A DNA stretch of 7,871 nucleotides from CAYOBW01 sp964402115 (GTDB taxonomy: Bacteria; Verrucomicrobiota; Kiritimatiellia; UBA8416; CAYOBW01), in NCBI GenBank assembly GCA_964402115.1, contig CAYOBW010000322.1, positions 1 to 7,871 on the forward strand, written 5' to 3'. The position numbers and the translations under genes were made by a program. Positions 1-6,100 of this stretch are shown piece by piece. Below the pieces are notes generated by a model that saw nothing but the letters and a program-made list of their open reading frames with translations, did no database searches and had not been told where the DNA came from. How positions within the stretch are numbered: the stretch's first letter is position 1; each line of letters opens with the position of its first letter.

Positions 1-23
1 GGGCCTGCTGCCCCTCACCCCGG

Positions 24-46
24 CCCTCTCCCCGCCGGGGAGAGGG
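24..46. terminator. Perfect GC-rich hairpin, possible terminator or intergenic repeat
   Basis: A 10-bp perfect inverted repeat (CCCTCTCCCC paired with GGGGAGAGGG) with a 3-base loop lies near the left edge. It is preceded by CCCCTCACCCCGG. Stretches of this CCCTCACCCC/GGAGAGGG style are common between genes in many GC-rich genomes, so it may be a dispersed repeat unit as well as a structural terminator for a gene off the left edge. No T-run follows on the + strand, so classical intrinsic termination is not shown. Confidence 0.4.
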
Positions 47-105
47 AGACTGGCGCAAGGCCCGCGTCCTCACCGGTACGGTGCTGTGAATGGGCAGAGA
101 AAGGG

Positions 106-134
106 TGGAGGGCTACTCCCGTTTCTAGGATAAT
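106..134 (+). promoter_or_regulatory. Candidate sigma70-like promoter for def
   Basis: GATAAT (129-134) matches the -10 consensus at 5 of 6 positions. TGGAGG (106-111) lies 17 bp upstream and matches the -35 consensus at only 3 of 6. It would give a leader of roughly 55 bases before the deformylase start. A second, weaker pair is TTGCCG (140-145) and TAATCT (163-168), also 17 bp apart. The call rests on pattern alone. The rest of 47-194 shows no gene. Confidence 0.27.
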
Positions 135-194
135 CCGTCTTGCCGGGCAGCGGCAGCCTTACTAATCTATGCGGCCAACTGAAGTGAGGGTGGC

Positions 195-743
195 TTGACG
201 CGCGAAATCATGATCTACGGCAGCACGGTCCTGCGGCAGAAGTCCGCGCCGGTGGAAGCGATCACGGACACGGTCCGGACGCTGGCCCGGGACATGCTGG
301 AAACCATGTATGCCAGCAACGGCCTGGGCCTTGCGGCCCAGCAGGTGGGTCGGCGCGAGGCGCTCTGCGTCATTGACGTACCGCCCCTGAAGCGGGACGA
401 CGGGCTGACGTACAACGAGAACCCCGATGTACCCATGCCGCTCGTCCTGATCAACCCCCGCATTACGGCGCGCGAGGGACGCCAGGTCGGAGACGAGGGC
501 TGCCTCAGCTTCCCGGAGCTCTATGCCGGCGTCGAGCGTGCGGCCGTTGTGACCGTGGCCTACCTGGGCCTGGATGGCGCGCCGCACGACTTGCAGGTTC
601 GCGGGCTGCTGGCGCGCGCCGTTCAGCACGAATTGGATCATCTCAACGGCGTGTTGCTCGTGGACCGCATGTCACCGGTGAAACGCGTGGCGGTGTCCGG
701 CAAGCTCAAGCGCCTGCGGGCGCGGGGGATGGCCCAGGGGTAG
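195..743 (+). CDS. def: Peptide deformylase
   Basis: This enzyme removes the formyl group from the N-terminal formyl-methionine of nascent proteins at the ribosome. All three family motifs are intact in 182 residues: GLGLAAQQVG (43-52), EGCLS (101-105) and HELDH (145-149). The metal ligands are therefore Cys103, His145 and His149, and Glu146 is the catalytic base. The usual Pro of motif 1 (GLAAPQ) is Gln here, a tolerated variant. Residues about 63-82 form a loop between motifs 1 and 2 that looks longer than in the E. coli enzyme. The start chosen is TTG at 195, because GTGAGGG (184-190) lies just upstream and the resulting TREIMIYG fits the usual N-terminus. ATG at 210 would drop five residues and sit 19 bases from that site. 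The usual partner fmt is not adjacent. The 3' end overlaps the convergent parA-like gene by 38 bp. Confidence 0.95.
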   Translation: MTREIMIYGSTVLRQKSAPVEAITDTVRTLARDMLETMYASNGLGLAAQQVGRREALCVIDVPPLKRDDGLTYNENPDVPMPLVLINPRITAREGRQVGDEGCLSFPELYAGVERAAVVTVAYLGLDGAPHDLQVRGLLARAVQHELDHLNGVLLVDRMSPVKRVAVSGKLKRLRARGMAQG

Positions 744-1536
744 CGGGCGGACCCTGGCGCAAACGTTCCAGGCACTCGTCGCCGAAACGCACATAGGCCT
801 CGGCGCCGGCCGAGTGCCGGTCATACACAACCACGGGCTTACCGAAGCTGGGCGCTTCGCTCACGCGGACGTTGCGCGGGATAACCGTGCGGTAGGCGAG
901 CGCGCCAAAATGACGCCGCACCTCCGCCTCGACCTCGGCCGCGAGATTCGTCCGGCCATCGTACATCGTGAGCAGGATGCCCTCGATGGAGAGCCCCGGG
1001 TTGGCGCCGGCCTCGCGCAGCTGCTCGATCAGGCGGGTGATCACGCTCAGCCCCTCCAGCGCGTAGTACTCGCACTGGATCGGCACGATCAGGGAATGCG
1101 CCGCCGTGAGCGCGTTCATGGTGAGGATGCCCAGGGACGGCGGGCAGTCCACCAGCACGACGTCGTAGCGCGCCGCGGTCACGACGGGTGCCAGGACCTC
1201 GCTCAGGCGGTGCAGGTAGCGGTCCAGGCGTGCCACTTCCACCTCCGAGCCGGCCAGGTCGAGCTCCGAGGGAATCAGGTCCAGCCCGGCAAACGGCGTG
1301 GCTTGGATCAGGTCCAGCGCGCGCGCGTCGCCGAGCAGGGCGCCGTACAGGCTGGCGCCAGGCTGGGGCGCCAGGCCCAGGCCGCTGGTGGCATTGGCCT
1401 GCGGGTCCAGGTCGATGGCCAGCACCCGCTGTCCGCGCAACGCGAGGCAGGCCGCCAGGTTGACGACGGTGGTGGTCTTGCCCACGCCGCCCTTCTGGTT
1501 GGCGACGGCGATGACCCGGGTGAGCGCTGCTTGCAT
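706..1536 (-). CDS. soj: ParA/Soj-family chromosome partitioning ATPase
   Basis: This is a ParA-type ATPase that normally works with ParB/Spo0J to position chromosome origins or other cargo on the nucleoid. It has 276 residues with no N-terminal DNA-binding extension, as in chromosomal Soj rather than plasmid P1 ParA. The deviant Walker A is QKGGVGKTT (14-22, signature Lys15), followed by IDLDPQANAT (41-50), Walker B VVLVDCPPSLG (126-136) and the Soj-typical IPRNVRVSEAPSFGKP (219-234). The C-terminal 15 residues are a Pro/Ala-rich tail, largely encoded in the 38-bp overlap with def. ATG at 1536 is supported by GAGGGA (1548-1543) six bases away, which overlaps the stop of the upstream gene and suggests translational coupling. 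It is the last gene of a dtd-unknown-parA unit. No parB follows it: the next gene is def on the opposite strand. Confidence 0.93.
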   Translation of the reverse strand: MQAALTRVIAVANQKGGVGKTTTVVNLAACLALRGQRVLAIDLDPQANATSGLGLAPQPGASLYGALLGDARALDLIQATPFAGLDLIPSELDLAGSEVEVARLDRYLHRLSEVLAPVVTAARYDVVLVDCPPSLGILTMNALTAAHSLIVPIQCEYYALEGLSVITRLIEQLREAGANPGLSIEGILLTMYDGRTNLAAEVEAEVRRHFGALAYRTVIPRNVRVSEAPSFGKPVVVYDRHSAGAEAYVRFGDECLERLRQGPPATPGPSPAPAGA

Positions 1537-1546
1537 GACAGGTCCC

Positions 1547-2254
1547 TCACGGCTTGTTCTTGACGGTCTTCATCAGCGAGAAGAACCGGTCCTGATACTC
1601 CTCGAACAGCCCATACTTCTGCAGGCGGCGACCGAGCGCCTGGATCATCGCCGGATTACGGCTTGCCGCCAGGAACGCCTCGTCGATCTCGCGTCGGACG
1701 CCGAGGGGCACGCCGTCGGGCGCATCGAACAGGCGCCGCTGATTCAGTTCGCGGATATTGTGGACGGCCGAGCTCTGGATGATCTCCCAGAAGAGTTTGA
1801 CCAGGCAGACATCCCATGGCGTATCGACGCCGACCACCACGGCGCTCATCTGATCCTGGCGCTCCTCGACCTCTTTCTTGACCCGCTCCACGACCGCCGG
1901 CAGCCGGTCCGAGACGATGTGCTCACTGAAGGACTCCTGCCGCAGGCGGTAGCCGTACTGCAGGATGCGCACTTCCGTCTCGTGATCCTTGAGCCACTCC
2001 ACGTATTTCGCCGCCTCGTCGCCGAACCCCTCGAGCAGCGTTTCGGCGTAAGCCTGCGGCGTGATGATGGCGGGCTTGTGGGCCTGCAGGCGGCCCGCGC
2101 GGACGCGCACCTGGTTGGCGGAGTCCATGAGCTCGCTGATGAGGTGGTAGTTCAACACCGTGGCGCCGAAAGTCTCCAGATGACGGCGCGGCGCCAACAC
2201 GATCTCCGTGTTGTTAACGGCGTACCAGAAGTCGAAGGCGTGGTCCTTGTCCAT
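1547..2254 (-). CDS. Uncharacterised conserved-looking protein between dtd and parA
   Basis: I do not recognise a named family. The product is 235 residues from ATG at 2254. An in-frame TTG directly upstream (2257) is a possible alternative, but GGGA upstream is better spaced for the ATG. No signal peptide, membrane span, metal-binding cluster or P-loop is visible, so it is probably cytoplasmic. The sequence looks mostly alpha-helical and charged. Residues about 15-45 (VNNTEIVLAPRR, then TVLNYHLISELMD) and about 136-160 (MSAVVVGVDTPWDVC, then a hydrophobic stretch) look like ordered core. Residues about 120-134 (VVERVKKEVEERQDQ) are a strongly charged helix. Codon use matches the neighbours, which argues for a real gene. 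It starts 20 bases after the dtd stop and ends 10 bases before the parA start, so all three are probably on one transcript. A link to ParA function is conceivable, but only position supports it. Confidence 0.85.
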   Translation of the reverse strand: MDKDHAFDFWYAVNNTEIVLAPRRHLETFGATVLNYHLISELMDSANQVRVRAGRLQAHKPAIITPQAYAETLLEGFGDEAAKYVEWLKDHETEVRILQYGYRLRQESFSEHIVSDRLPAVVERVKKEVEERQDQMSAVVVGVDTPWDVCLVKLFWEIIQSSAVHNIRELNQRRLFDAPDGVPLGVRREIDEAFLAASRNPAMIQALGRRLQKYGLFEEYQDRFFSLMKTVKNKP

Positions 2255-2274
2255 CAAATCCCGTTGGCTGCGCC

Positions 2275-2724
2275 CTAGCGGTCGGTCGACAACTCCACCG
2301 TCACCGGGCCGTCGTTCAGAATCGTGACCAGCATCCGCGCGCCAAACCGCCCGGTCGCCACGCGGTCTGGACCCAGGATCTGCCGGAGCGCATCCACGTA
2401 CGTATCGTAGAGCTGCTCGGCCTCGGCCGGCGGCGCGGCGTCGAGAAAGCTCGGCCGGTTCCCCTTCTGGGTATCGGCGTACAGCGTGAACTGCGAGATG
2501 ACCAGCGCCTCTCCGCGCAAATCCTGGAGCGAGCGGTTCATCCGCTCCTGGTCGTCCGGGAAGATGCGCAGGCTGGCCGTCTTTCGCGCGAGCTGAATCG
2601 CGTCCTCAGCCCGGTCGCCCGTGCGCGCGCCAAACAGCACGACAAACCCCGTTCCGATGGCGCCAATGGCTTCGCCCGCCACCGACACTTCGCCCCGCTG
2701 CACCCGTTGGATGATCACTTTCAC
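2275..2724 (-). CDS. dtd: D-aminoacyl-tRNA deacylase
   Basis: DTD hydrolyses D-aminoacyl-tRNA (and Gly-tRNA-Ala), recycling tRNAs charged with the wrong amino acid and keeping D-residues out of proteins. It acts as a cytoplasmic homodimer. The 149 residues are full length for the family, opening with MKVIIQRV. The two signature motifs are present: SQFTLYAD (77-84) and NDGPVT (137-142, containing the Gly-cisPro pair Gly139-Pro140 that sets chiral selection in the partner subunit). NRPSF (89-93) is also typical. The start is GTG at 2724, with AGG about six bases upstream and no better ATG. It is the first gene of the leftward unit and is probably served by the divergent region 2725-2809. With def it makes the left side of the window a translation-quality neighbourhood, although the two are on opposite strands. 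Confidence 0.95.
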   Translation of the reverse strand: MKVIIQRVQRGEVSVAGEAIGAIGTGFVVLFGARTGDRAEDAIQLARKTASLRIFPDDQERMNRSLQDLRGEALVISQFTLYADTQKGNRPSFLDAAPPAEAEQLYDTYVDALRQILGPDRVATGRFGARMLVTILNDGPVTVELSTDR

Positions 2725-2765
2725 GTTACCTGCCTGTCCCCGCTCGAATCGGCGGCAAAGGAGTT

Positions 2766-2795
2766 AATTTAGCTGTTTTCCGGCCGAGCTGCCAG
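2766..2795 (-). promoter_or_regulatory. Candidate promoter for the dtd-unknown-parA unit
   Basis: Read on the minus strand, CTGGCA (2795-2790, 4 of 6 to the -35 consensus) is followed after 18 bp by TAAATT (2771-2766, 4 of 6 to the -10 consensus). Transcription would begin near 2758 and leave a leader of about 34 bases before the dtd GTG. The box lies in the AT-rich patch 2764-2780, which stands out in otherwise GC-rich DNA between two divergent genes. Position supports it more than the match quality does. Confidence 0.3.
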
Positions 2796-2796
2796 C

Positions 2797-2802
2797 TAAA
2801 CT
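2797..2802 (+). promoter_or_regulatory. Possible -10 box for leaderless transcription of the kinase gene
   Basis: TAAACT (TANNNT pattern) lies seven bases before the ATG at 2810, so a transcript could begin at or next to the start codon. This would explain why no Shine-Dalgarno sequence precedes that ATG. No convincing -35 box is seen at 15-19 bp. The evidence is a six-base match plus spacing only. Confidence 0.25.
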
Positions 2803-2809
2803 TTCCCGC

Positions 2810-3448
2810 ATGTACACGTTGGCTCCCTCCCCCAGCACCGCCCGTCGCGCCGCCCTGCTCATGATCGGGCCCACGGGGTCCGGCAAGACGCCGCTTGGCG
2901 CGTACTGGGAACGGCACGGCCTGTGGGGTCTGCCCTGCCGCCATTTCGACTTTGGCGCGCAGCTGCGCCGCGTGGCCCGACACGGCGGTGGGCGCGCGGG
3001 ATTGACCGACGGGGAGACCGCCCGCGTACGCGAGGTGTTGGCCACCGGCGCCCTCCTCGAACCGGAGGACACGCCGCTGGCCCTGCGCGTCCTGGAAGCG
3101 TACCTGCGCCGGCACGCGTTGCCCGCCACCGGCTGGCTGGTGCTCAACGGGTTTCCCCGGCACGTCGGCCAGGCGGAAGCGCTGGCGCCCCACGCGGACG
3201 TCCGTCGCCTCGTCGTTCTCGACTGCCCGGCTGCCGTTGTCGCGGCCCGCATCCGACGGAATAGCGGCGGCGATCGCGTCGGCCGGACCGACGATCAACC
3301 GGCCGCCATAGCCGCGCGGATCGCGCTTTTCACCCGCCGTACACTGCCCCTGCTTGACCACTACCGTGCCTTGGGCGTAAGGATAGACACGGTAAAGGTT
3401 TTCGACGTGACTCAACCCAAACAAATCAGCCTGGCCTGCCCGCCGTGA
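2810..3448 (+). CDS. Adenylate-kinase-like nucleoside monophosphate kinase with short lid
   Basis: This belongs to the nucleoside monophosphate kinase fold, which moves a phosphate from ATP to an NMP. In 212 residues the family layout is clear: P-loop GPTGSGKT (20-27), an FDFG..LRR segment (46-54) where adenylate kinases have STGD..LR, NGFPR (113-117, normally DGFPR) followed by a Q-A-x-x-L helix, and GRTDD (158-162) with a downstream Arg170. The long LID domain of bacterial Adk is missing. Residues about 148-158 form a short lid as in UMP/CMP kinases and short adenylate kinases. The Asp-to-Asn change in the GFPR motif and the loss of STGD make the substrate uncertain, so I give no gene symbol. 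A non-canonical role is possible. No other in-frame start exists between the upstream stop (2765) and the ATG, and no ribosome binding site is visible. It probably leads the rightward unit with the isomerase 37 bp downstream. Confidence 0.85.
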   Translation: MYTLAPSPSTARRAALLMIGPTGSGKTPLGAYWERHGLWGLPCRHFDFGAQLRRVARHGGGRAGLTDGETARVREVLATGALLEPEDTPLALRVLEAYLRRHALPATGWLVLNGFPRHVGQAEALAPHADVRRLVVLDCPAAVVAARIRRNSGGDRVGRTDDQPAAIAARIALFTRRTLPLLDHYRALGVRIDTVKVFDVTQPKQISLACPP

Positions 3449-3449
3449 A

Positions 3450-3465
3450 CCGGCCGGGCCGGCCG
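3450..3465. other. GC-only palindrome between the kinase and isomerase genes
   Basis: CCGGCC-G-GGCCGG (3450-3462) is a perfect 13-base palindrome directly after the kinase stop codon. An overlapping pairing, CGGCC (3451-3455) with GGCCG (3461-3465), would leave a 5-base loop and form a small stable hairpin. There is no T-run, and the isomerase start is only about 20 bases further on. It could weaken read-through or protect a 3' end, or it may be chance in GC-rich DNA. Confidence 0.25.
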
Positions 3466-3485
3466 ACGAGAAAGAGGATGCCGCG

Positions 3486-4364
3486 ATGACGTTGAGCGTA
3501 AACGGACAGATCATTCCCGAGGAGGCGATCAAGTACGAACTCAGCCGCCTCGTGCAATTCTACTCCCAACACATGTCGGCCGACCTGATCAAGCAGCAAA
3601 TGCCGGCCCTGCAGAAACGCGCCCGCCAACAGGCGGCAGGCGCCCGCCTGCTGATGGACGAGGCGGAGCGGCTCGACATCCAGGTGCCGCCGAACCTCGT
3701 GGACGAGAAGCTGCAAGCCATTGTCGAGAACAGCGGGGGACGCGAGCCTTTCGAAGCCCTGCTGAAGAAGCAGGGGCTCACGGAAGAGAGCCTCCGGCAG
3801 AGCGTGATCCGCGGCCTGCGGGTGGACCTCCTCGTCGCACAAGTGACGGCAGAAGCCCCCGAACCCACCGAGGAGGAGCTGCGTGCGCACTACGAAGCAC
3901 ACATGCACGAGTATGTCGCGCCCGGACGCGTGCAGGCCCAGCACATCCTGATCACGCCGGCTTCCGAGAAGGAGGCCGATCGGGCCACAGCCCGCTCGAA
4001 CGTCGAGTCACTGCGCCAGAAGCTGATGGATGGCAGCGACTTCGCGGACCTGGCCGCCGCCCACTCCGACTGCCCCAGCGGCCGTCGCACCGGCGGCAGC
4101 CTCGGCTGGTTCTCGAAAGGCATGATGGTCCCCGCTTTTGACGAGGCCGTCTTTGCCCTGGAGGTCGGGGACATCAGCGACGTCGTCGAAACGGATTTCG
4201 GCTTCCACCTCATCAAGAAACTCGGAGAAGACGCCGGCGGGCAAGCTGACTTCGCCGACGTCGCCGACAAGGTGCACGACTTCCTGCGCCATGTGCGCCG
4301 CGGCGAGATCCTCAGCGACCACGTGAAGGAACTGACCGACAAGGCGGACATCCAGGGGCTGTAG
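3486..4364 (+). CDS. Parvulin-type peptidylprolyl isomerase (SurA/NifM-like architecture)
   Basis: It catalyses cis-trans isomerisation of prolyl peptide bonds and probably also acts as a chaperone. In 292 residues an N-terminal helical SurA/NifM-like chaperone region (about 1-120) is followed by a parvulin domain (about 147-246). The parvulin marks are AQHILI (151-156, His153), the GGSLGWFSKGMMVPAFDEAVFAL run (203-225) and FGFHLIKK (238-245, His241). A short helical tail follows. No signal peptide or lipobox is seen: the protein opens MTLSVNGQIIPEEAI, with AGAGGA (3473-3478) seven bases before the ATG. From the sequence it therefore looks cytoplasmic, as in NifM, and not periplasmic like SurA. 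It is probably co-transcribed with the kinase gene upstream, and the fucosidase starts 19 bp downstream. No nif gene is in view, so a NifM role is not supported. Confidence 0.92.
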   Translation: MTLSVNGQIIPEEAIKYELSRLVQFYSQHMSADLIKQQMPALQKRARQQAAGARLLMDEAERLDIQVPPNLVDEKLQAIVENSGGREPFEALLKKQGLTEESLRQSVIRGLRVDLLVAQVTAEAPEPTEEELRAHYEAHMHEYVAPGRVQAQHILITPASEKEADRATARSNVESLRQKLMDGSDFADLAAAHSDCPSGRRTGGSLGWFSKGMMVPAFDEAVFALEVGDISDVVETDFGFHLIKKLGEDAGGQADFADVADKVHDFLRHVRRGEILSDHVKELTDKADIQGL

Positions 4365-4370
4365 CCCGTG

Positions 4371-4376
4371 AGGGGG
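4371..4376 (+). promoter_or_regulatory. Strong ribosome binding site favouring the GTG start of the fucosidase
   Basis: AGGGGG (within GAGGGGGA) lies seven bases before GTG at 4384. The alternative in-frame ATGs at 4420 and 4435 have no comparable purine-rich sequence at the right distance. The ATG at 4435 nevertheless gives a more ordinary signal peptide, so ribosome binding and protein export evidence point to different starts. Confidence 0.55.
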
Positions 4377-4383
4377 AATAGGC

Positions 4384-6060
4384 GTGAAGGGTGATCCGGC
4401 AGCTCTCCCAGTTCTGCCCATGGGTCTCCACTTCATGTCCATCGGGAGCCGTCACGCGCTGACGATCGCGACGACCGTGCTCGCCTCGTGCCTGCTCTGT
4501 GCCGGGGAAAGCCGGGTACGGTACGAGCCGACGAGGGAAAGCCTGGCGAATCACCGCGTTCCGGAATGGTACCAGGACGCCAAGCTCGGCTTCTTCTACC
4601 ACTGGGGCCCCCAATCGGTGGTTGGTGACAAGTTCGACGCGGACGCGCTCGCCTTCTGCCGGGCCCAGGGGAAATACGCCGGGACGCATCTCCACAATCC
4701 CCCAGGGCAATGGGGCGCCACCCTGTACCCCCGTCCCGGAAAGCCGGAGAAGGAGCAGAACGGGGCCTATCTGCTGCACCGGAAGTGGTACGGCGATCCC
4801 CGTGAGTTCGGTTACAAGGAGCTGATTCCCCTGCTCACGGGCGAGAAGTTCGACCCCGAGGGCATGGTCAGGCTGCTGGATGAAGCCGGCGTGAAGTACA
4901 TTGCCCCCATGGCCGTTCATCACGACGGGTTCGCCATGTGGGACTCCAAGGTCATCGACACCTTCAATGCCGCCAGGATGGGGCCTAAGCAGGACACGAC
5001 GCGACTGGTCATCGACGCCGCCAGAAAACGCGGCCTGAAGGTGGGCGTGTCAACGCATGCCATGCGGCATTCCTGGTACTACCCGAAGCTGGAAGGCTAC
5101 GACACCACGGATCCCCGCTATGTCCAACTCTATGGCGAAGGCCTGGACAAGGGCGGGCTACCGACGCCTGCCGCAGTCAGGAAATGGGAGGACACGCTCA
5201 AGGAGCTGATCGACACCTTCCATCCGGACTACGTGTTTTCGGACGGCGACACCGCTGACATCTACTGCAAGAGCGGCAGCTACGTGTGCACCGAGGCCTT
5301 CCGCAGGATCGTGGCCTACTACTACAACGCGGCTCAGGTTTGGGGTGGCGAGCCGGTGGTCACCTTCAAGCGGGAATCGCTCTACAAGGAAGAGGCCGTT
5401 CCCGATTATGAAGGTGGTCTCCTTTTCGAGATTGCGCCCTACAAGTGGCAAACCCACAGCTCGATCACCGGGTGGTTCTACCGCAACGGCGAGCGCGCCA
5501 CGCCCTCCGCGACGCTGTTCCGCAGGCTCCTGGATGTTGTCAGCAAGAATGGCAACCTCCTGATCAGCCTCGGGCTGAAAGGCGACGGTGCACTGCAGGA
5601 TGGCGAAGTTGCTTTCCTCAAGGATCTCGCGAAATGGACGCACGCGCTCGGAGAGGGCATCTACGCTACGCGCCCATGGCTGACGTATGGAGAGTTGGAA
5701 AAGGGAGCGACGTTGGCTACCGTCGAAGATGTCAAAAAGGGGATCGTCTATGACGACCCCTCACGGGTCAAGATGGGGCGTTTCAAACTCCATGAGGGCG
5801 ACATCCGGTTCACCCGCAGCAAGGACGGCAAGTGCATCTATGCCGCCCGCCTTGCATGGCCTGAAGAGCCGTTCACGCTCACGTCGTTCTCGGCGACCGG
5901 CGCCGGAAGCAACGTGAACGTTGCGGCCATTTCCCTGCTCGGAAGCAAGGCGCCTTGCACATGGCAGCGAACGGAAGCCGGCATCGCGCTCACGCCGCCG
6001 AAACAGGGCCCGTTTGCGGACGGTAGCTGGCCGGTGATCTTCCGGATCGAGACCAAGTGA
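4384..6060 (+). CDS. Exported alpha-L-fucosidase, glycoside hydrolase family 29
   Basis: GH29 enzymes release terminal alpha-L-fucose from glycans by a retaining mechanism. Of 558 residues (from GTG), about 20-40 form an export signal with hydrophobic core LTIATTVLASCLLCAG. LASC (34-36 plus Cys) resembles a lipobox, but cleavage after CAG is also possible. The catalytic domain follows: EWYQDAKLGFFYHWG (61-75), AGVKYIAPMAVHHDGFAMWDSK (168-189, the conserved HHDGF), HPDYVFSDGD (280-289, Asp287 as the expected nucleophile), then NGNLLISLGLKGDG (389-402) and GEGIYATRPW (423-432), the family's closing motif. The last 120 residues probably make the C-terminal beta-sandwich. The general acid cannot be fixed by eye, as is usual in GH29. 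GTG at 4384 has the strong ribosome binding site, whereas ATG at 4435 gives a normal signal length. It lies 19 bp behind the isomerase gene with no visible promoter or terminator between, and it converges on an esterase gene that probably shares its substrate. Confidence 0.93.
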   Translation: MKGDPAALPVLPMGLHFMSIGSRHALTIATTVLASCLLCAGESRVRYEPTRESLANHRVPEWYQDAKLGFFYHWGPQSVVGDKFDADALAFCRAQGKYAGTHLHNPPGQWGATLYPRPGKPEKEQNGAYLLHRKWYGDPREFGYKELIPLLTGEKFDPEGMVRLLDEAGVKYIAPMAVHHDGFAMWDSKVIDTFNAARMGPKQDTTRLVIDAARKRGLKVGVSTHAMRHSWYYPKLEGYDTTDPRYVQLYGEGLDKGGLPTPAAVRKWEDTLKELIDTFHPDYVFSDGDTADIYCKSGSYVCTEAFRRIVAYYYNAAQVWGGEPVVTFKRESLYKEEAVPDYEGGLLFEIAPYKWQTHSSITGWFYRNGERATPSATLFRRLLDVVSKNGNLLISLGLKGDGALQDGEVAFLKDLAKWTHALGEGIYATRPWLTYGELEKGATLATVEDVKKGIVYDDPSRVKMGRFKLHEGDIRFTRSKDGKCIYAARLAWPEEPFTLTSFSATGAGSNVNVAAISLLGSKAPCTWQRTEAGIALTPPKQGPFADGSWPVIFRIETK

Positions 6061-6071
6061 GCACCGGCTGA

Positions 6072-6091
6072 CGGAATCGTGTACGACTCCG
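6072..6091. terminator. Imperfect palindrome between convergent genes, weak bidirectional terminator candidate
   Basis: The 20 bases from 6072 to 6091 form a near-perfect inverted repeat: CGGAATCGT on the left pairs with ACGACTCCG on the right, with one A-C mismatch and only two bases between. It lies in the 40-bp gap between two stop codons facing each other, where a shared terminator would be expected. There is no T-run on either strand, so the call is mainly positional. Confidence 0.3.
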
Positions 6092-6100
6092 CCAGGCTAG

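Noticed and set aside
814..2278. Long + strand open frames opposite the parA-like and unknown genes (814-1563 and 1298-2278)
   Set aside because: The composition is typical of antisense reading, no motif is visible, and the minus-strand frames carry intact Soj motifs and fitting ribosome binding sites.
2726..3532. Minus-strand open frame covering the divergent region and the kinase gene
   Set aside because: It is the antisense of the kinase with its conserved P-loop, GFPR and GRTDD motifs, and the minus-strand translation shows no domain.
4320..4327. CACGTGAA, which matches the core and one half of the parS consensus
   Set aside because: Only the central eight bases fit. The left arm does not match the 16-base palindrome, and the site is inside the isomerase coding sequence.
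4483..4497. LASC lipobox in the fucosidase signal segment
   Set aside because: The pattern fits a lipoprotein signal, but the hydrophobic stretch continues past the Cys (LLCAG) and ordinary signal peptidase cleavage is equally possible, so I do not call it a lipoprotein.
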